Source of the DNA: Clostridia bacterium
GTDB taxonomy: Bacteria; Bacillota_A; Clostridia; UBA1212; UBA1255
Length of the DNA stretch: 41,834 nt
Direction: 5' to 3'
NCBI GenBank assembly: GCA_017522515.1
Contig: JAFWZH010000151.1
Location: forward strand, 1 to 41,834
Made by a program: the position numbers and the translations under genes. The notes below the pieces were generated by a model that made no database searches, was not told the origin of the DNA, and saw nothing but the letters and a program-made list of their open reading frames with translations. Below are positions 35,541 to 41,834 of this stretch, in pieces (positions within the stretch are counted from its first letter, which is position 1; every line of letters begins with the position of its first letter).

Positions 35541-36614
35541 CTACATGCGATACAAAATGGTCATCATGTCACAATCCAATATCTTGGAGTACATGGAATC
35601 AAGAACCTCCCTGCACGAAACATCTTCCTCCACGTCATCGTCACCCTCGCCTTCATCTTCTGCATCATCAGTATTAGTGTGCAAAAACTTGAATATATTG
35701 TCTTCAAAATCAGAATCCTCGTCATCGCAATCATCTTCTTCCGCATCCTCGGTACAACCATACAGTTCGAAGAAATCCGACCTTGATATTAGTCCATCCA
35801 ATGAAAGCGTTTCAAAAAAGTCATCATCCACATTCTCTTGCGCAAAAACATCTATGCACGAAATCAGATTCTCACGTCTGCCCATCAACCTTATTGCCAA
35901 ACTCTTCACTTCGTCAACCGATAGATTCATAACATTCTCGCAATCATAGTTTTCAAGGCTAAAAATAAGGGCTGGAAACGAATCTTGAGAATGATCAATA
36001 ACACAAGTAGAAGCAAAATCACCTATCAGCAACTGGAAAAACAGAGTCCAAAAATCATCACCAAAACCTTCGTATTCCGGATGTGCATATTCTATAGGGG
36101 CAATAAACCGATAGTAATACTTGTACCCTTCACGCTGCATACATTCCTCAGCCAGCCGATTACAATCAAGAGTATCAAAATCAACATCTTCATCGTCCTC
36201 CTTATTTTCGGGGAGACTAAATGCATGGTCTCTCATAACCACTATCGGAAAACCGGATTCCGCCGTAATGTTAGCCACAATTTTCCTCGCATTGTCGTAC
36301 AGGAGCTGAGGTACATCAACTTTCATTATCCTGCTGATTTCATCCTTTTCCAAATCTTCGTTCAGCGACACCAGTGCAGAATACACGACAACAAACTTGA
36401 AGACAGGATTCATCCCCTCCTTTTCACACTTCTGTCGAATCGTCAAATCCACCTGATAATATTTTTCGTCCTTGCCAACAGGGAAATAATTAGTGTCCAT
36501 ATATATGTTCAAACACCCATTTCCCTCCCCATAAAACAATGTACCAGAAACATTCGGAGAGTTGAAATTCAATCGGCTCAAAAATTTCTTCAATATTATA
36601 AACCTACTGTCCAT
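35541..36614 (-). CDS. SecB-like chaperone with acidic C-terminal extension
   Basis: Residues 1-145 of this 357-residue cytosolic protein follow the SecB fold pattern: a strand pair around FNSPNVSGTLFYG; then YYQVDLTIRQK; then VFKFVVVYSALVSL; then the helix VPQLLYDNARKIVANITAES followed by GFP (121-123), which matches the LFPYAR...GGFP region of SecB. The C-terminal half is new and holds a very acidic tract (about 285-335). SecB tetramers keep exported proteins unfolded, and some SecB-like proteins serve as chaperones of toxin-antitoxin systems. The AAA+ gene starts 24 bases upstream of it. Exported proteins of the central operon would be natural clients. The fold call is by eye. Confidence 0.6.
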   Translation of the reverse strand: MDSRFIILKKFLSRLNFNSPNVSGTLFYGEGNGCLNIYMDTNYFPVGKDEKYYQVDLTIRQKCEKEGMNPVFKFVVVYSALVSLNEDLEKDEISRIMKVDVPQLLYDNARKIVANITAESGFPIVVMRDHAFSLPENKEDDEDVDFDTLDCNRLAEECMQREGYKYYYRFIAPIEYAHPEYEGFGDDFWTLFFQLLIGDFASTCVIDHSQDSFPALIFSLENYDCENVMNLSVDEVKSLAIRLMGRRENLISCIDVFAQENVDDDFFETLSLDGLISRSDFFELYGCTEDAEEDDCDDEDSDFEDNIFKFLHTNTDDAEDEGEGDDDVEEDVSCREVLDSMYSKILDCDMMTILYRM

Positions 36615-36638
36615 AATTCATATAACATTGATTAACAA

Positions 36639-38114
36639 CTACTTGCTCAACAATTTAAGTTGCTTTGCAACATACTCCTTGTCAATGTTGATTGTCACAG
36701 CTTCCTCTTCGGAATTCTTGTCAACCGAGCAACAATACTCGTAATAGATTGAATTCATGCACTTCGACAGCAAGGTCTTCACGTTCCTAAATCCCAAGCC
36801 CGACTTGTAGGCAATGTCGGAAATGTATCGCAGCGCATCTTCGTCGAACCGCACGTTGACATTGTAGCTCTGGCAATACTCGATGTGGTCCTTCAAGACA
36901 CTGTCCTTGGCCGTGGTCATAATCTGGTAGATGACATCTGGCGACAAAGGATTCAAAGCCTGAATCTGACCGATGCGTCCCACAAGTTCCGGCATAAAGC
37001 CCCAAGAAACCAAGTCGTCCTCGTTTGCATACTTCAAGTAGTTCTCCTTGCTATCGTTACTCTTCTTGTTCTGTCCGAAGCCAATTGTCGAAGCCACGTT
37101 CATACGCTTCTTGACGATTTCATCCATCTTGACGAAAGCACCATCAAAGACCACAAGCATATTCTGGGTCGGCAAGTCAAACTTTTTCGTTTCCATATCC
37201 ATCAGGCTACCGCCCTTTTCCAGCATAAGGCAGTAGTCGGTTTCAAAAAAGCGCATGATTTCACGCATAAAGTCACCGTCCATATCATCGTTTCCGCTAT
37301 GCGGACGCTGATAGTGCGCAATCTTGTCGAACTCGTGAAACACGACTATAGCATATTCCAAATCTTCAAGGTTGTACCTGTCAAGGTAGTGCGCAAAAAC
37401 ATCGGTGATATGAGTACCCTTCCAGCCATTCGGCACGACATCAATCGTATTGATACGTATCACAGGGCAATCGCAAAATGTAGCGAACCTCCGGATAATC
37501 TCGCTCTTGCCCGAACCTGTTGCACCCATAAGCACTACGGGACACTTAATCCTCATTGACGTGCAATTGCGCTTGCTCTCCAGATGCTGGAAGAACGGCA
37601 CCGCAAGGTTGTCGATGCTATCATCCTGCCCCTTTACAAACTCTTTAACATTCGACGCAAGTTCCTTTGCACTGCGTATAAATGACACCTTGTCAACCTT
37701 CTCATCTCCAAACAAATCAAACCGTGATATTTCATACTTGTTCCAAAGGTAATTGTAATCGCCATCTGTAGGAGCTGCAAATATATCAGCCCATTCCTCC
37801 AACTTGTCCCTCATTTCCGCTGAAATGTCTTCGCCTTCGTCAATCCGCCTACGGACATCATAGAAATGAGCATCTGTCATTCTCATAAACCTTTCCTGCG
37901 TCAACTCACCGTCTTCAAGAGATTCAACAAATTTCATAGCAGTCCCCACCGTAATTCTCGGACATACAAAAAGCCTCGCTGCAATATCCATTGCATCCTG
38001 CACATCAAATCCTTCCATGTCAATGCCAAAGCAAACAACGTCGCCACTATTCTGAACGGCTAATTCCCTAAGAGCATCCACAAAATCTTCAATCGTTTCC
38101 ATCTTTCTAGTCAT
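36639..38114 (-). CDS. ClpX-like AAA+ ATPase
   Basis: The 491-residue protein has a novel N-terminal part of about 190 residues without the zinc-binding domain of ClpX. A ClpX-like AAA+ module follows: Walker A GATGSGKS (197-204), pore-loop-like G230-W-K-G, Walker B region VVFH260-E261-FDK, a stretch VVFDGAFVKMDEI followed by IGFG, then FMPELVGRIGQIQAL and the C-terminal GLGFRNVKTLLSK with the likely sensor-2 Arg. In ClpX, Walker B reads DEID; here the first Asp is His while the catalytic Glu stays. No IGF-type ClpP-binding loop is certain. It probably unfolds proteins, perhaps handing them to or taking them from the SecB-like protein 24 bases downstream. Confidence 0.85.
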   Translation of the reverse strand: MTRKMETIEDFVDALRELAVQNSGDVVCFGIDMEGFDVQDAMDIAARLFVCPRITVGTAMKFVESLEDGELTQERFMRMTDAHFYDVRRRIDEGEDISAEMRDKLEEWADIFAAPTDGDYNYLWNKYEISRFDLFGDEKVDKVSFIRSAKELASNVKEFVKGQDDSIDNLAVPFFQHLESKRNCTSMRIKCPVVLMGATGSGKSEIIRRFATFCDCPVIRINTIDVVPNGWKGTHITDVFAHYLDRYNLEDLEYAIVVFHEFDKIAHYQRPHSGNDDMDGDFMREIMRFFETDYCLMLEKGGSLMDMETKKFDLPTQNMLVVFDGAFVKMDEIVKKRMNVASTIGFGQNKKSNDSKENYLKYANEDDLVSWGFMPELVGRIGQIQALNPLSPDVIYQIMTTAKDSVLKDHIEYCQSYNVNVRFDEDALRYISDIAYKSGLGFRNVKTLLSKCMNSIYYEYCCSVDKNSEEEAVTINIDKEYVAKQLKLLSK

Positions 38115-38149
38115 TTTTTATTGTTATCTATTAATTCTCAAGCACATAC

Positions 38150-38196
38150 GAATAGCACGCAGATAGCATACAGCAGCATTGCTATCAGCACTATTC
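38150..38196 (-). other. Nested hairpin in the leader of the AAA+ gene
   Basis: GAATAG and CTATTC (38191-38196 and 38150-38155) enclose GATAGCA and TGCTATC (38162-38168 and 38180-38186), giving a two-step stem in the 96-base gap between kptA and the AAA+ gene. No T run follows on the minus strand, so it is not a standard terminator. It may be a leader structure or an mRNA processing site. Confidence 0.45.
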
Positions 38197-38210
38197 AAAC
38201 AAACAAAATA

Positions 38211-38744
38211 TTATGGTTTTACCTTAACGGTCAAGTATTGCGGAGGGACGTTTTCGACCAGCCAGACACCGTTCTTCGACTGATAAAAAACAAATCCTTC
38301 CTCATACATTCTTTGCGCGGCTACCTCAAAAACCGCACAACCATCTTTCCTGCGGAGAGCAACATTTTCCGCAGTTTCAATGTCAGACGACAAGTGTACA
38401 TATTGCCGCTGCATTTTGCATATACCCCCTTCCATTATCAAGGGAAAGCATTCCCTTGTCGTCCCATGAAAGAGCGACTGAGGCGGCACAGCCTTTTCAA
38501 GCGCCAAGTCCACGCTTACGCTATGCCCCTGCAATGCCCTGATTTTGCACCCGTCCTCCGAAAACTCGAATCGGCGTTTACTGCTACCAGCAACAATATC
38601 ACATAGTTCCTGCATAGAAAAGCCATGATGCCTTACCAAGTCATCGACTTCCCGCCAACCATTCGGGGACAAAGGATAGTCCCTGTCGTGCCTCAACAAA
38701 TATGCAAGGCGTTTCTCCTTGTGTACAAAATCCTGAGTTTCCAT
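38211..38744 (-). CDS. kptA: RNA 2'-phosphotransferase (Tpt1/KptA)
   Basis: The 177-residue cytosolic enzyme transfers a 2'-phosphate from RNA to NAD, giving ADP-ribose 1'',2''-cyclic phosphate and nicotinamide. Family residues are visible: KRLAYLLR18-H19, R69-A-L-Q-G-H74, F-H93-G-T95, VHLS-S-D, and R131 in VALRRKDG, which together give the Arg-His-Arg-Arg set. The usual length is about 180. The ATG at 38744 is chosen because a strong promoter lies just upstream and inside the longer open frame. In eukaryotes this enzyme finishes tRNA splicing; the bacterial substrate is not settled. It may be cotranscribed with the AAA+ gene that follows after 96 bases. Confidence 0.93.
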   Translation of the reverse strand: METQDFVHKEKRLAYLLRHDRDYPLSPNGWREVDDLVRHHGFSMQELCDIVAGSSKRRFEFSEDGCKIRALQGHSVSVDLALEKAVPPQSLFHGTTRECFPLIMEGGICKMQRQYVHLSSDIETAENVALRRKDGCAVFEVAAQRMYEEGFVFYQSKNGVWLVENVPPQYLTVKVKP

Positions 38745-38777
38745 CTTTTTCCTTTTTTTCGGTTTATTCTTAGCGTG

Positions 38778-38808
38778 CAAAGGTAAGAACTTCTCCCAAA
38801 CCCACAAA
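38778..38808 (-). promoter_or_regulatory. Promoter of kptA
   Basis: On the minus strand TTTG (38808-38805), 19 bases, then TACCTTTG (38785-38778) is a perfect Bacteroidota-type promoter. The predicted start near 38771 leaves a leader of about 27 bases to the ATG at 38744, and it excludes the upstream in-frame starts. Confidence 0.8.
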
Positions 38809-38996
38809 ATAAATTTATTAACAATATTTTCCATTAATCTATAGTTATTAACAGCCAATGCCAAATAAGGCATAGCTTTCAGATGCAAACATATTGGTTT
38901 TTCGGAAACTAAAAGAAGAATTTAAAGAGCACTGTATGAAATGGCAGGTTTAATGTATGAAACCCTACTTTGACAAATTGAAAAATATAACCGCCA

Positions 38997-39617
38997 CTAC
39001 CTCTCCACCAACCTATCCCACAAATCTTCGGACAAAAATTCCTTAAACTGATATGTCATTCCCCTCGGGATAACAATTTTTTGCAATGAGTCACAATTAG
39101 CAAAAGCATCTTCACCAATCTCTTCTACCGAATACGGAACAATCACTGTTTCAAGACCTTCGCATCCCCAGAACGCCGACTTGCCAATCTTCTTCACAGA
39201 ATCGGGAATAACAACGGATTTCAGTCCTTTGCACTGCCAGAATGTAGCCTCTGCTATTTCGGTCAGAGAATTGGAAATTTTGACGGAGGTCAGGCCGAAG
39301 CAGTCGTTAAATGCATTTTCACCTATTTCGGTTACAGAATCCGGAATCACAAGCGATGTAAGCCCTTCACAGCAATAGAATGCCGCGTAGCCTATTTTTG
39401 TAACGGAATCGGGAATAATTATCGATTTCAACCCACTGCATTTCATAAATGCGCCATTGCCAATCTCCGTAACGCCATCTTTCAGGACAATAACGCCCTC
39501 GTTGCTGTCGTAGTCGAAATTGTTGCTGATAGAATTTTCGTCAATCCATTCCGATTCTACAACATAATGAGCCTTATAGCGGATAACATTTGCTACATTT
39601 TCGTTTTCACCCCTCAT
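38997..39617 (-). CDS. BspA-type leucine-rich-repeat protein
   Basis: The 206-residue protein consists of about six LRR_5 (BspA/TpLRR) repeats of 23 residues, each with a LxSIxIPDSVTxIGxxAFxxC pattern, after an N-terminal part of about 45 residues. No signal peptide is visible, unlike most BspA proteins, so its location is unclear. The ATG at 39617 is chosen; a GTG two codons upstream is possible. It lies ten bases after a lipoprotein gene and is probably cotranscribed with it. Such repeats bind proteins. Confidence 0.88.
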   Translation of the reverse strand: MRGENENVANVIRYKAHYVVESEWIDENSISNNFDYDSNEGVIVLKDGVTEIGNGAFMKCSGLKSIIIPDSVTKIGYAAFYCCEGLTSLVIPDSVTEIGENAFNDCFGLTSVKISNSLTEIAEATFWQCKGLKSVVIPDSVKKIGKSAFWGCEGLETVIVPYSVEEIGEDAFANCDSLQKIVIPRGMTYQFKEFLSEDLWDRLVER

Positions 39618-39627
39618 ATCCACTATT

Positions 39628-40320
39628 TTATTTCTTCACAAAACCTTTACCATCAAACTTATACCAGGTTTCCTCCATTCCACCTTCCGACATTCCAAAA
39701 CCTTCGGCATCGAACTTTGTCGGCCAGCAATCCTGCTTGAAATATACGACCTCTGTTCCGCTAAGCTTTGCAAGGCTGTCCCAATCCGACGAATAATTGC
39801 TATCGACGAAATCAGCAAACGGTGGAAAACTATTTTTCAATCGCTTGAGTTCCTTATCCTTATAGCTGAAAACGGCGAAAATCTTGCGTCCCCACTCCGA
39901 ACCATCGTAGTACCAAAGCACAAGGCAACCGCCAGCCGAAAGCGGATAGCAGGCAAAAGTTTCGATTACCGTCGGAGGCAAAAACTCTTCACCATCAGGA
40001 ATATCCAGAGGTGCATTCGCCTCGTCGAGTTTAAGCGAGGCAACATTTGTGTCTTCCCTAACAACTTGGGTACGAGCCTTTTTGGTGTCACCAGTAATAT
40101 CGCAGTAATCCGACTTGATATAGGCATCCCAGATTTCCATTATGGTATTTTCGTCCATCTGCGCTTCTGCAAGTTCAGAAACCGATGCTACGGTATCTTG
40201 CTTAATAACTTCCGATGAATCAACAGCAGGAACTTCTCCCTCAACTTTCGTTTGTTTTGACTCTCCGCAGCCGAAAAATGAAACAGCGCAGATTAATAAC
40301 GCTAAACACTTAATTTTCAT
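39628..40320 (-). CDS. Lipoprotein of unknown function
   Basis: The 230-residue product has a lipoprotein signal with lipobox FFGC (Cys18) followed by GES and an acidic, Val- and Glu-rich linker to about residue 55. The globular part (about 58-230) has no recognised domain; it is rich in aromatic residues with YYDGSEWGRKIFAVFSY in the middle. It starts nine bases after the metal exporter gene stop, so the exporter, this lipoprotein and the LRR protein form an operon. Confidence 0.78.
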   Translation of the reverse strand: MKIKCLALLICAVSFFGCGESKQTKVEGEVPAVDSSEVIKQDTVASVSELAEAQMDENTIMEIWDAYIKSDYCDITGDTKKARTQVVREDTNVASLKLDEANAPLDIPDGEEFLPPTVIETFACYPLSAGGCLVLWYYDGSEWGRKIFAVFSYKDKELKRLKNSFPPFADFVDSNYSSDWDSLAKLSGTEVVYFKQDCWPTKFDAEGFGMSEGGMEETWYKFDGKGFVKK

Positions 40321-40329
40321 ATCATTAAA

Positions 40330-41583
40330 TTAAAATCCTATCAACAGTCCCACCAATCCAACGACCAGCCCCACAACCATATTTATTGCCTTGGTGACGA
40401 GGAAGCCCTTCTTGGTTTCGGCAAGCAGTGGCAGCGAACCGTGTCCGTCTTGCACTATGCTGTTGGCCAACAAGATGCTGAACGGAATGTAACCCTGCAC
40501 AAAAAGCACTACAAAAATCAGATGCGGTCCCGATTCGGGCAAAATTCCTATAGCCACAGCAATCAGAAGAAGTATGTAGGTATTGTTGTATATCCAGTCT
40601 CCAAAGTTGGTGTAATTCAATATGATAGCCATTACAACAAGTACGCCGAATGTCCACCAGAAAATGCGAGGCAGGTGCTTCTGCACAACATGCTGCACAA
40701 GGTGCTCGCTTACAAAATGCTCGTTGGAGAAGAAAATTATAAGCAGCATCAATGCCGACAGCGACACAATTATTATGTTCACAATGTCCAATGCTCCGTG
40801 ATGGTGGTGATGATGCTCAAAGCCTTCGGGCAGGTCGGAATCGTGGTGATGTTCTCCTTCGCATTCATCGTGATGATGGTGATGTTCACAACATTCTTCA
40901 TCGTGGTGATGATGCTCGCAACATTCGTCGTGGTGGTGATGTTCGTCAGCCTCAACGACTTCGGTTTGCTGGGGAAGACTGAAAATGAGGTTCTCAGAGT
41001 GCGAATGCCCGATTACGCCCACACAGCATAGAATTATTATGCAGGCAAATACACCAATGAGTTTCAGTCGCGACTTCGACGGCACGAAGTTTTTCCATGC
41101 GAACAGTTTTCCGTCTTCGGGTATTTCGTGTTCGTGAACTTCAAAAGGCACATCGTCAATTTTAGGAGTAAAATCCTTGTTCTTGAACAACTTATCCACA
41201 GCCACACCCGTCACGATGGCAACCGCAGCCGAAATTCCGAACAGCCACAGCGACTGCACGGGCATAGTTGCCAGCATCACAAAAGCCTCGTCGCCCGAAG
41301 TTGCAATAAGGCAAGCGACCAGCGCACCCAGCGACAGCGCCTTGTGCGTATAGAGCGACACAGCCGTGAATGTTCCCATGCAACCCGGAATCACGCCGAG
41401 CAGAGTTCCTATCAGCGCCTGCACAAAGGCGTTGCGGTTCATTCCCTTGATGAAGCGACCCTTTGTCCACACATTCACATATTCGATGAGCGACATCATT
41501 ATTACCACGAAACTGGTAATCATCAGCGCATTGCTGAATAGGTCAAAATAGTCGATGCTATGTAGAAATTCTATGAAGTTCAT
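40330..41583 (-). CDS. ArsP_2-type putative metal exporter with histidine-rich loop
   Basis: The 417-residue inner-membrane protein has about ten helices in two halves, with the repeated inner motif GVIPGCMGTF (first half) and GILPESGPHL (second half), as in the putative 10-TM heavy-metal exporter family (ArsP_2, often annotated as manganese transporter). The loop between the halves (about 200-262) contains clusters of four to six histidines separated by DECCE-like acidic and cysteine residues, which would bind Zn, Ni, Cu or Mn. The actual ion is not predictable. The first gene of a three-gene operon. Its 5' end is partly duplicated 266 bases upstream. Confidence 0.88.
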   Translation of the reverse strand: MNFIEFLHSIDYFDLFSNALMITSFVVIMMSLIEYVNVWTKGRFIKGMNRNAFVQALIGTLLGVIPGCMGTFTAVSLYTHKALSLGALVACLIATSGDEAFVMLATMPVQSLWLFGISAAVAIVTGVAVDKLFKNKDFTPKIDDVPFEVHEHEIPEDGKLFAWKNFVPSKSRLKLIGVFACIIILCCVGVIGHSHSENLIFSLPQQTEVVEADEHHHHDECCEHHHHDEECCEHHHHHDECEGEHHHDSDLPEGFEHHHHHHGALDIVNIIIVSLSALMLLIIFFSNEHFVSEHLVQHVVQKHLPRIFWWTFGVLVVMAIILNYTNFGDWIYNNTYILLLIAVAIGILPESGPHLIFVVLFVQGYIPFSILLANSIVQDGHGSLPLLAETKKGFLVTKAINMVVGLVVGLVGLLIGF

Positions 41584-41621
41584 TGTAAAAATTCTTTCTT
41601 TTATTAAAACATTCTCCCACC

Positions 41622-41782
41622 GTCATTCCGCAATGCAGAACGAACAGGCGCAGGAACGAGACTTGTGAGTTCGCTTATGCGGAATCCCAAATCGAAACAA
41701 TAAGTAGCAGGAGATTGCGGAGAGCCGTCTTCACAACGCTCTCCATTCTGTATCGCGTGTTCAGTCTGACTTCCGCAATGAC
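41622..41782. repeat. Intergenic repeat-like element with several hairpins
   Basis: The 207 bases between the exporter start and the duplicated fragment contain no gene. GTCATT (41622) and AATGAC (to 41782) form the outer inverted ends. ATTCCGCA (41625-41632) pairs with TGCGGAAT (41678-41685), and GGAGAGC (41719-41725) with GCTCTCC (41738-41744). TTCCGCAATG occurs twice in direct order (41626-41635 and 41771-41780). This is the look of a non-coding dispersed repeat; copies elsewhere cannot be tested here. Confidence 0.5.
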
Positions 41783-41790
41783 AATATAGA

Positions 41791-41834
41791 AGCGCATTGC
41801 TGAACAGGTCAAAATAGTCGATGCTATGTAGAAA
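41791..41834 (-). pseudogene. Duplicated 5' fragment of the exporter gene, cut by the window edge
   Basis: The last 44 bases equal 41525-41568 with one mismatch and thus encode residues 6 to about 19 of the exporter again, in the same orientation. On the downstream (left) side the match ends abruptly at 41791, so this copy cannot encode the rest of the protein. The right side lies outside the window and could hold the start codon. It is either a truncated gene copy or the edge of a tandem duplication with a 266-base period. Confidence 0.75.

Noticed and set aside
8459..38114. A BREX system.
   Set aside because: Only a BrxL-like ATPase is present; no PglX, PglZ, BrxC, BrxA or BrxB could be found in the translated frames.
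8459..38114. A type VI secretion system or phage-tail-like contractile system.
   Set aside because: Despite the TssR-like vWA protein and a lysozyme, there is no sheath, tube, spike, baseplate or ClpV protein.
8459..38114. A diversity-generating retroelement or mobile element driving variation.
   Set aside because: No reverse transcriptase, transposase or integrase was found in any frame of the window.
40441..41031. 196-codon plus-strand frame rich in Val and Met.
   Set aside because: It is the reverse of the histidine-rich loop and neighbouring helices of the exporter.

Overview
The window looks like a chromosomal segment of a member of the Bacteroidales (Bacteroidota). The evidence is the promoter type (TTTG, about 19 bases, then TAnnTTTG) in front of the tRNA, folD and kptA genes, the lack of strong Shine-Dalgarno sites, a type IX secretion (T9SS) style C-terminal sorting domain, a BspA-type leucine-rich-repeat protein, and housekeeping genes of Bacteroidales type. 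Species cannot be fixed from this sequence alone.

Layout. The left flank (1-6318, plus strand) is core genome: tRNA-Val(UAC), folD, a CPA2 cation/proton antiporter and an ABCG-type transporter, closed by a bidirectional terminator. Everything after that is on the minus strand, so it is read from right to left. The right flank (41583 down to 38997) holds a 10-TM metal exporter with a histidine-rich loop, a lipoprotein and a BspA-type LRR protein. Next come a Tpt1/KptA RNA 2'-phosphotransferase with its own promoter, a ClpX-like AAA+ protein, a SecB-like chaperone and a small unknown protein.

The centre is a directon of about 26 kb (34971 down to 8459), mostly with gaps of 0-20 bases or ATGA overlaps. 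In order it encodes: a GH25 lysozyme-like protein; a giant secreted Ig-like repeat protein interrupted by one in-frame TAG; an outer-membrane beta-barrel protein; a single-pass Cys-rich protein; a small secreted protein; a periplasmic SH3b/vWA protein; an FtsX-type ABC ATPase and permease; a 954-residue SEDS (FtsW/RodA)-like polymerase with an FHA-like extracytoplasmic region; a GTPase; a 986-residue membrane-anchored protein that may be the GTPase's partner; a penicillin-binding-protein-type transpeptidase; an M50-like membrane metalloprotease; an unknown protein; and a BrxL-like AAA+ ATPase. A Sel1-repeat protein and a lipoprotein follow.

Together these supply the parts of an envelope-building and envelope-opening machine: a SEDS/PBP pair, an ABC/FtsX transmission module, a lysozyme, a vWA scaffold and an outer-membrane barrel. 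They are combined with signalling parts (GTPase and partner, FHA-like domain, site-2-type protease) and ATPase chaperones (BrxL-like, ClpX-like, SecB-like). I know no named system with this composition. The nearest idea is the class of GTPase- and chaperone-gated conflict systems predicted in Bacteria, but a dedicated secretion or surface-assembly system is equally possible. The central genes are visibly more AT-rich than the flanks (one 60-base line in the membrane-anchored protein gene is 13/60 G+C, one in folD is 32/60), which is consistent with horizontal acquisition.
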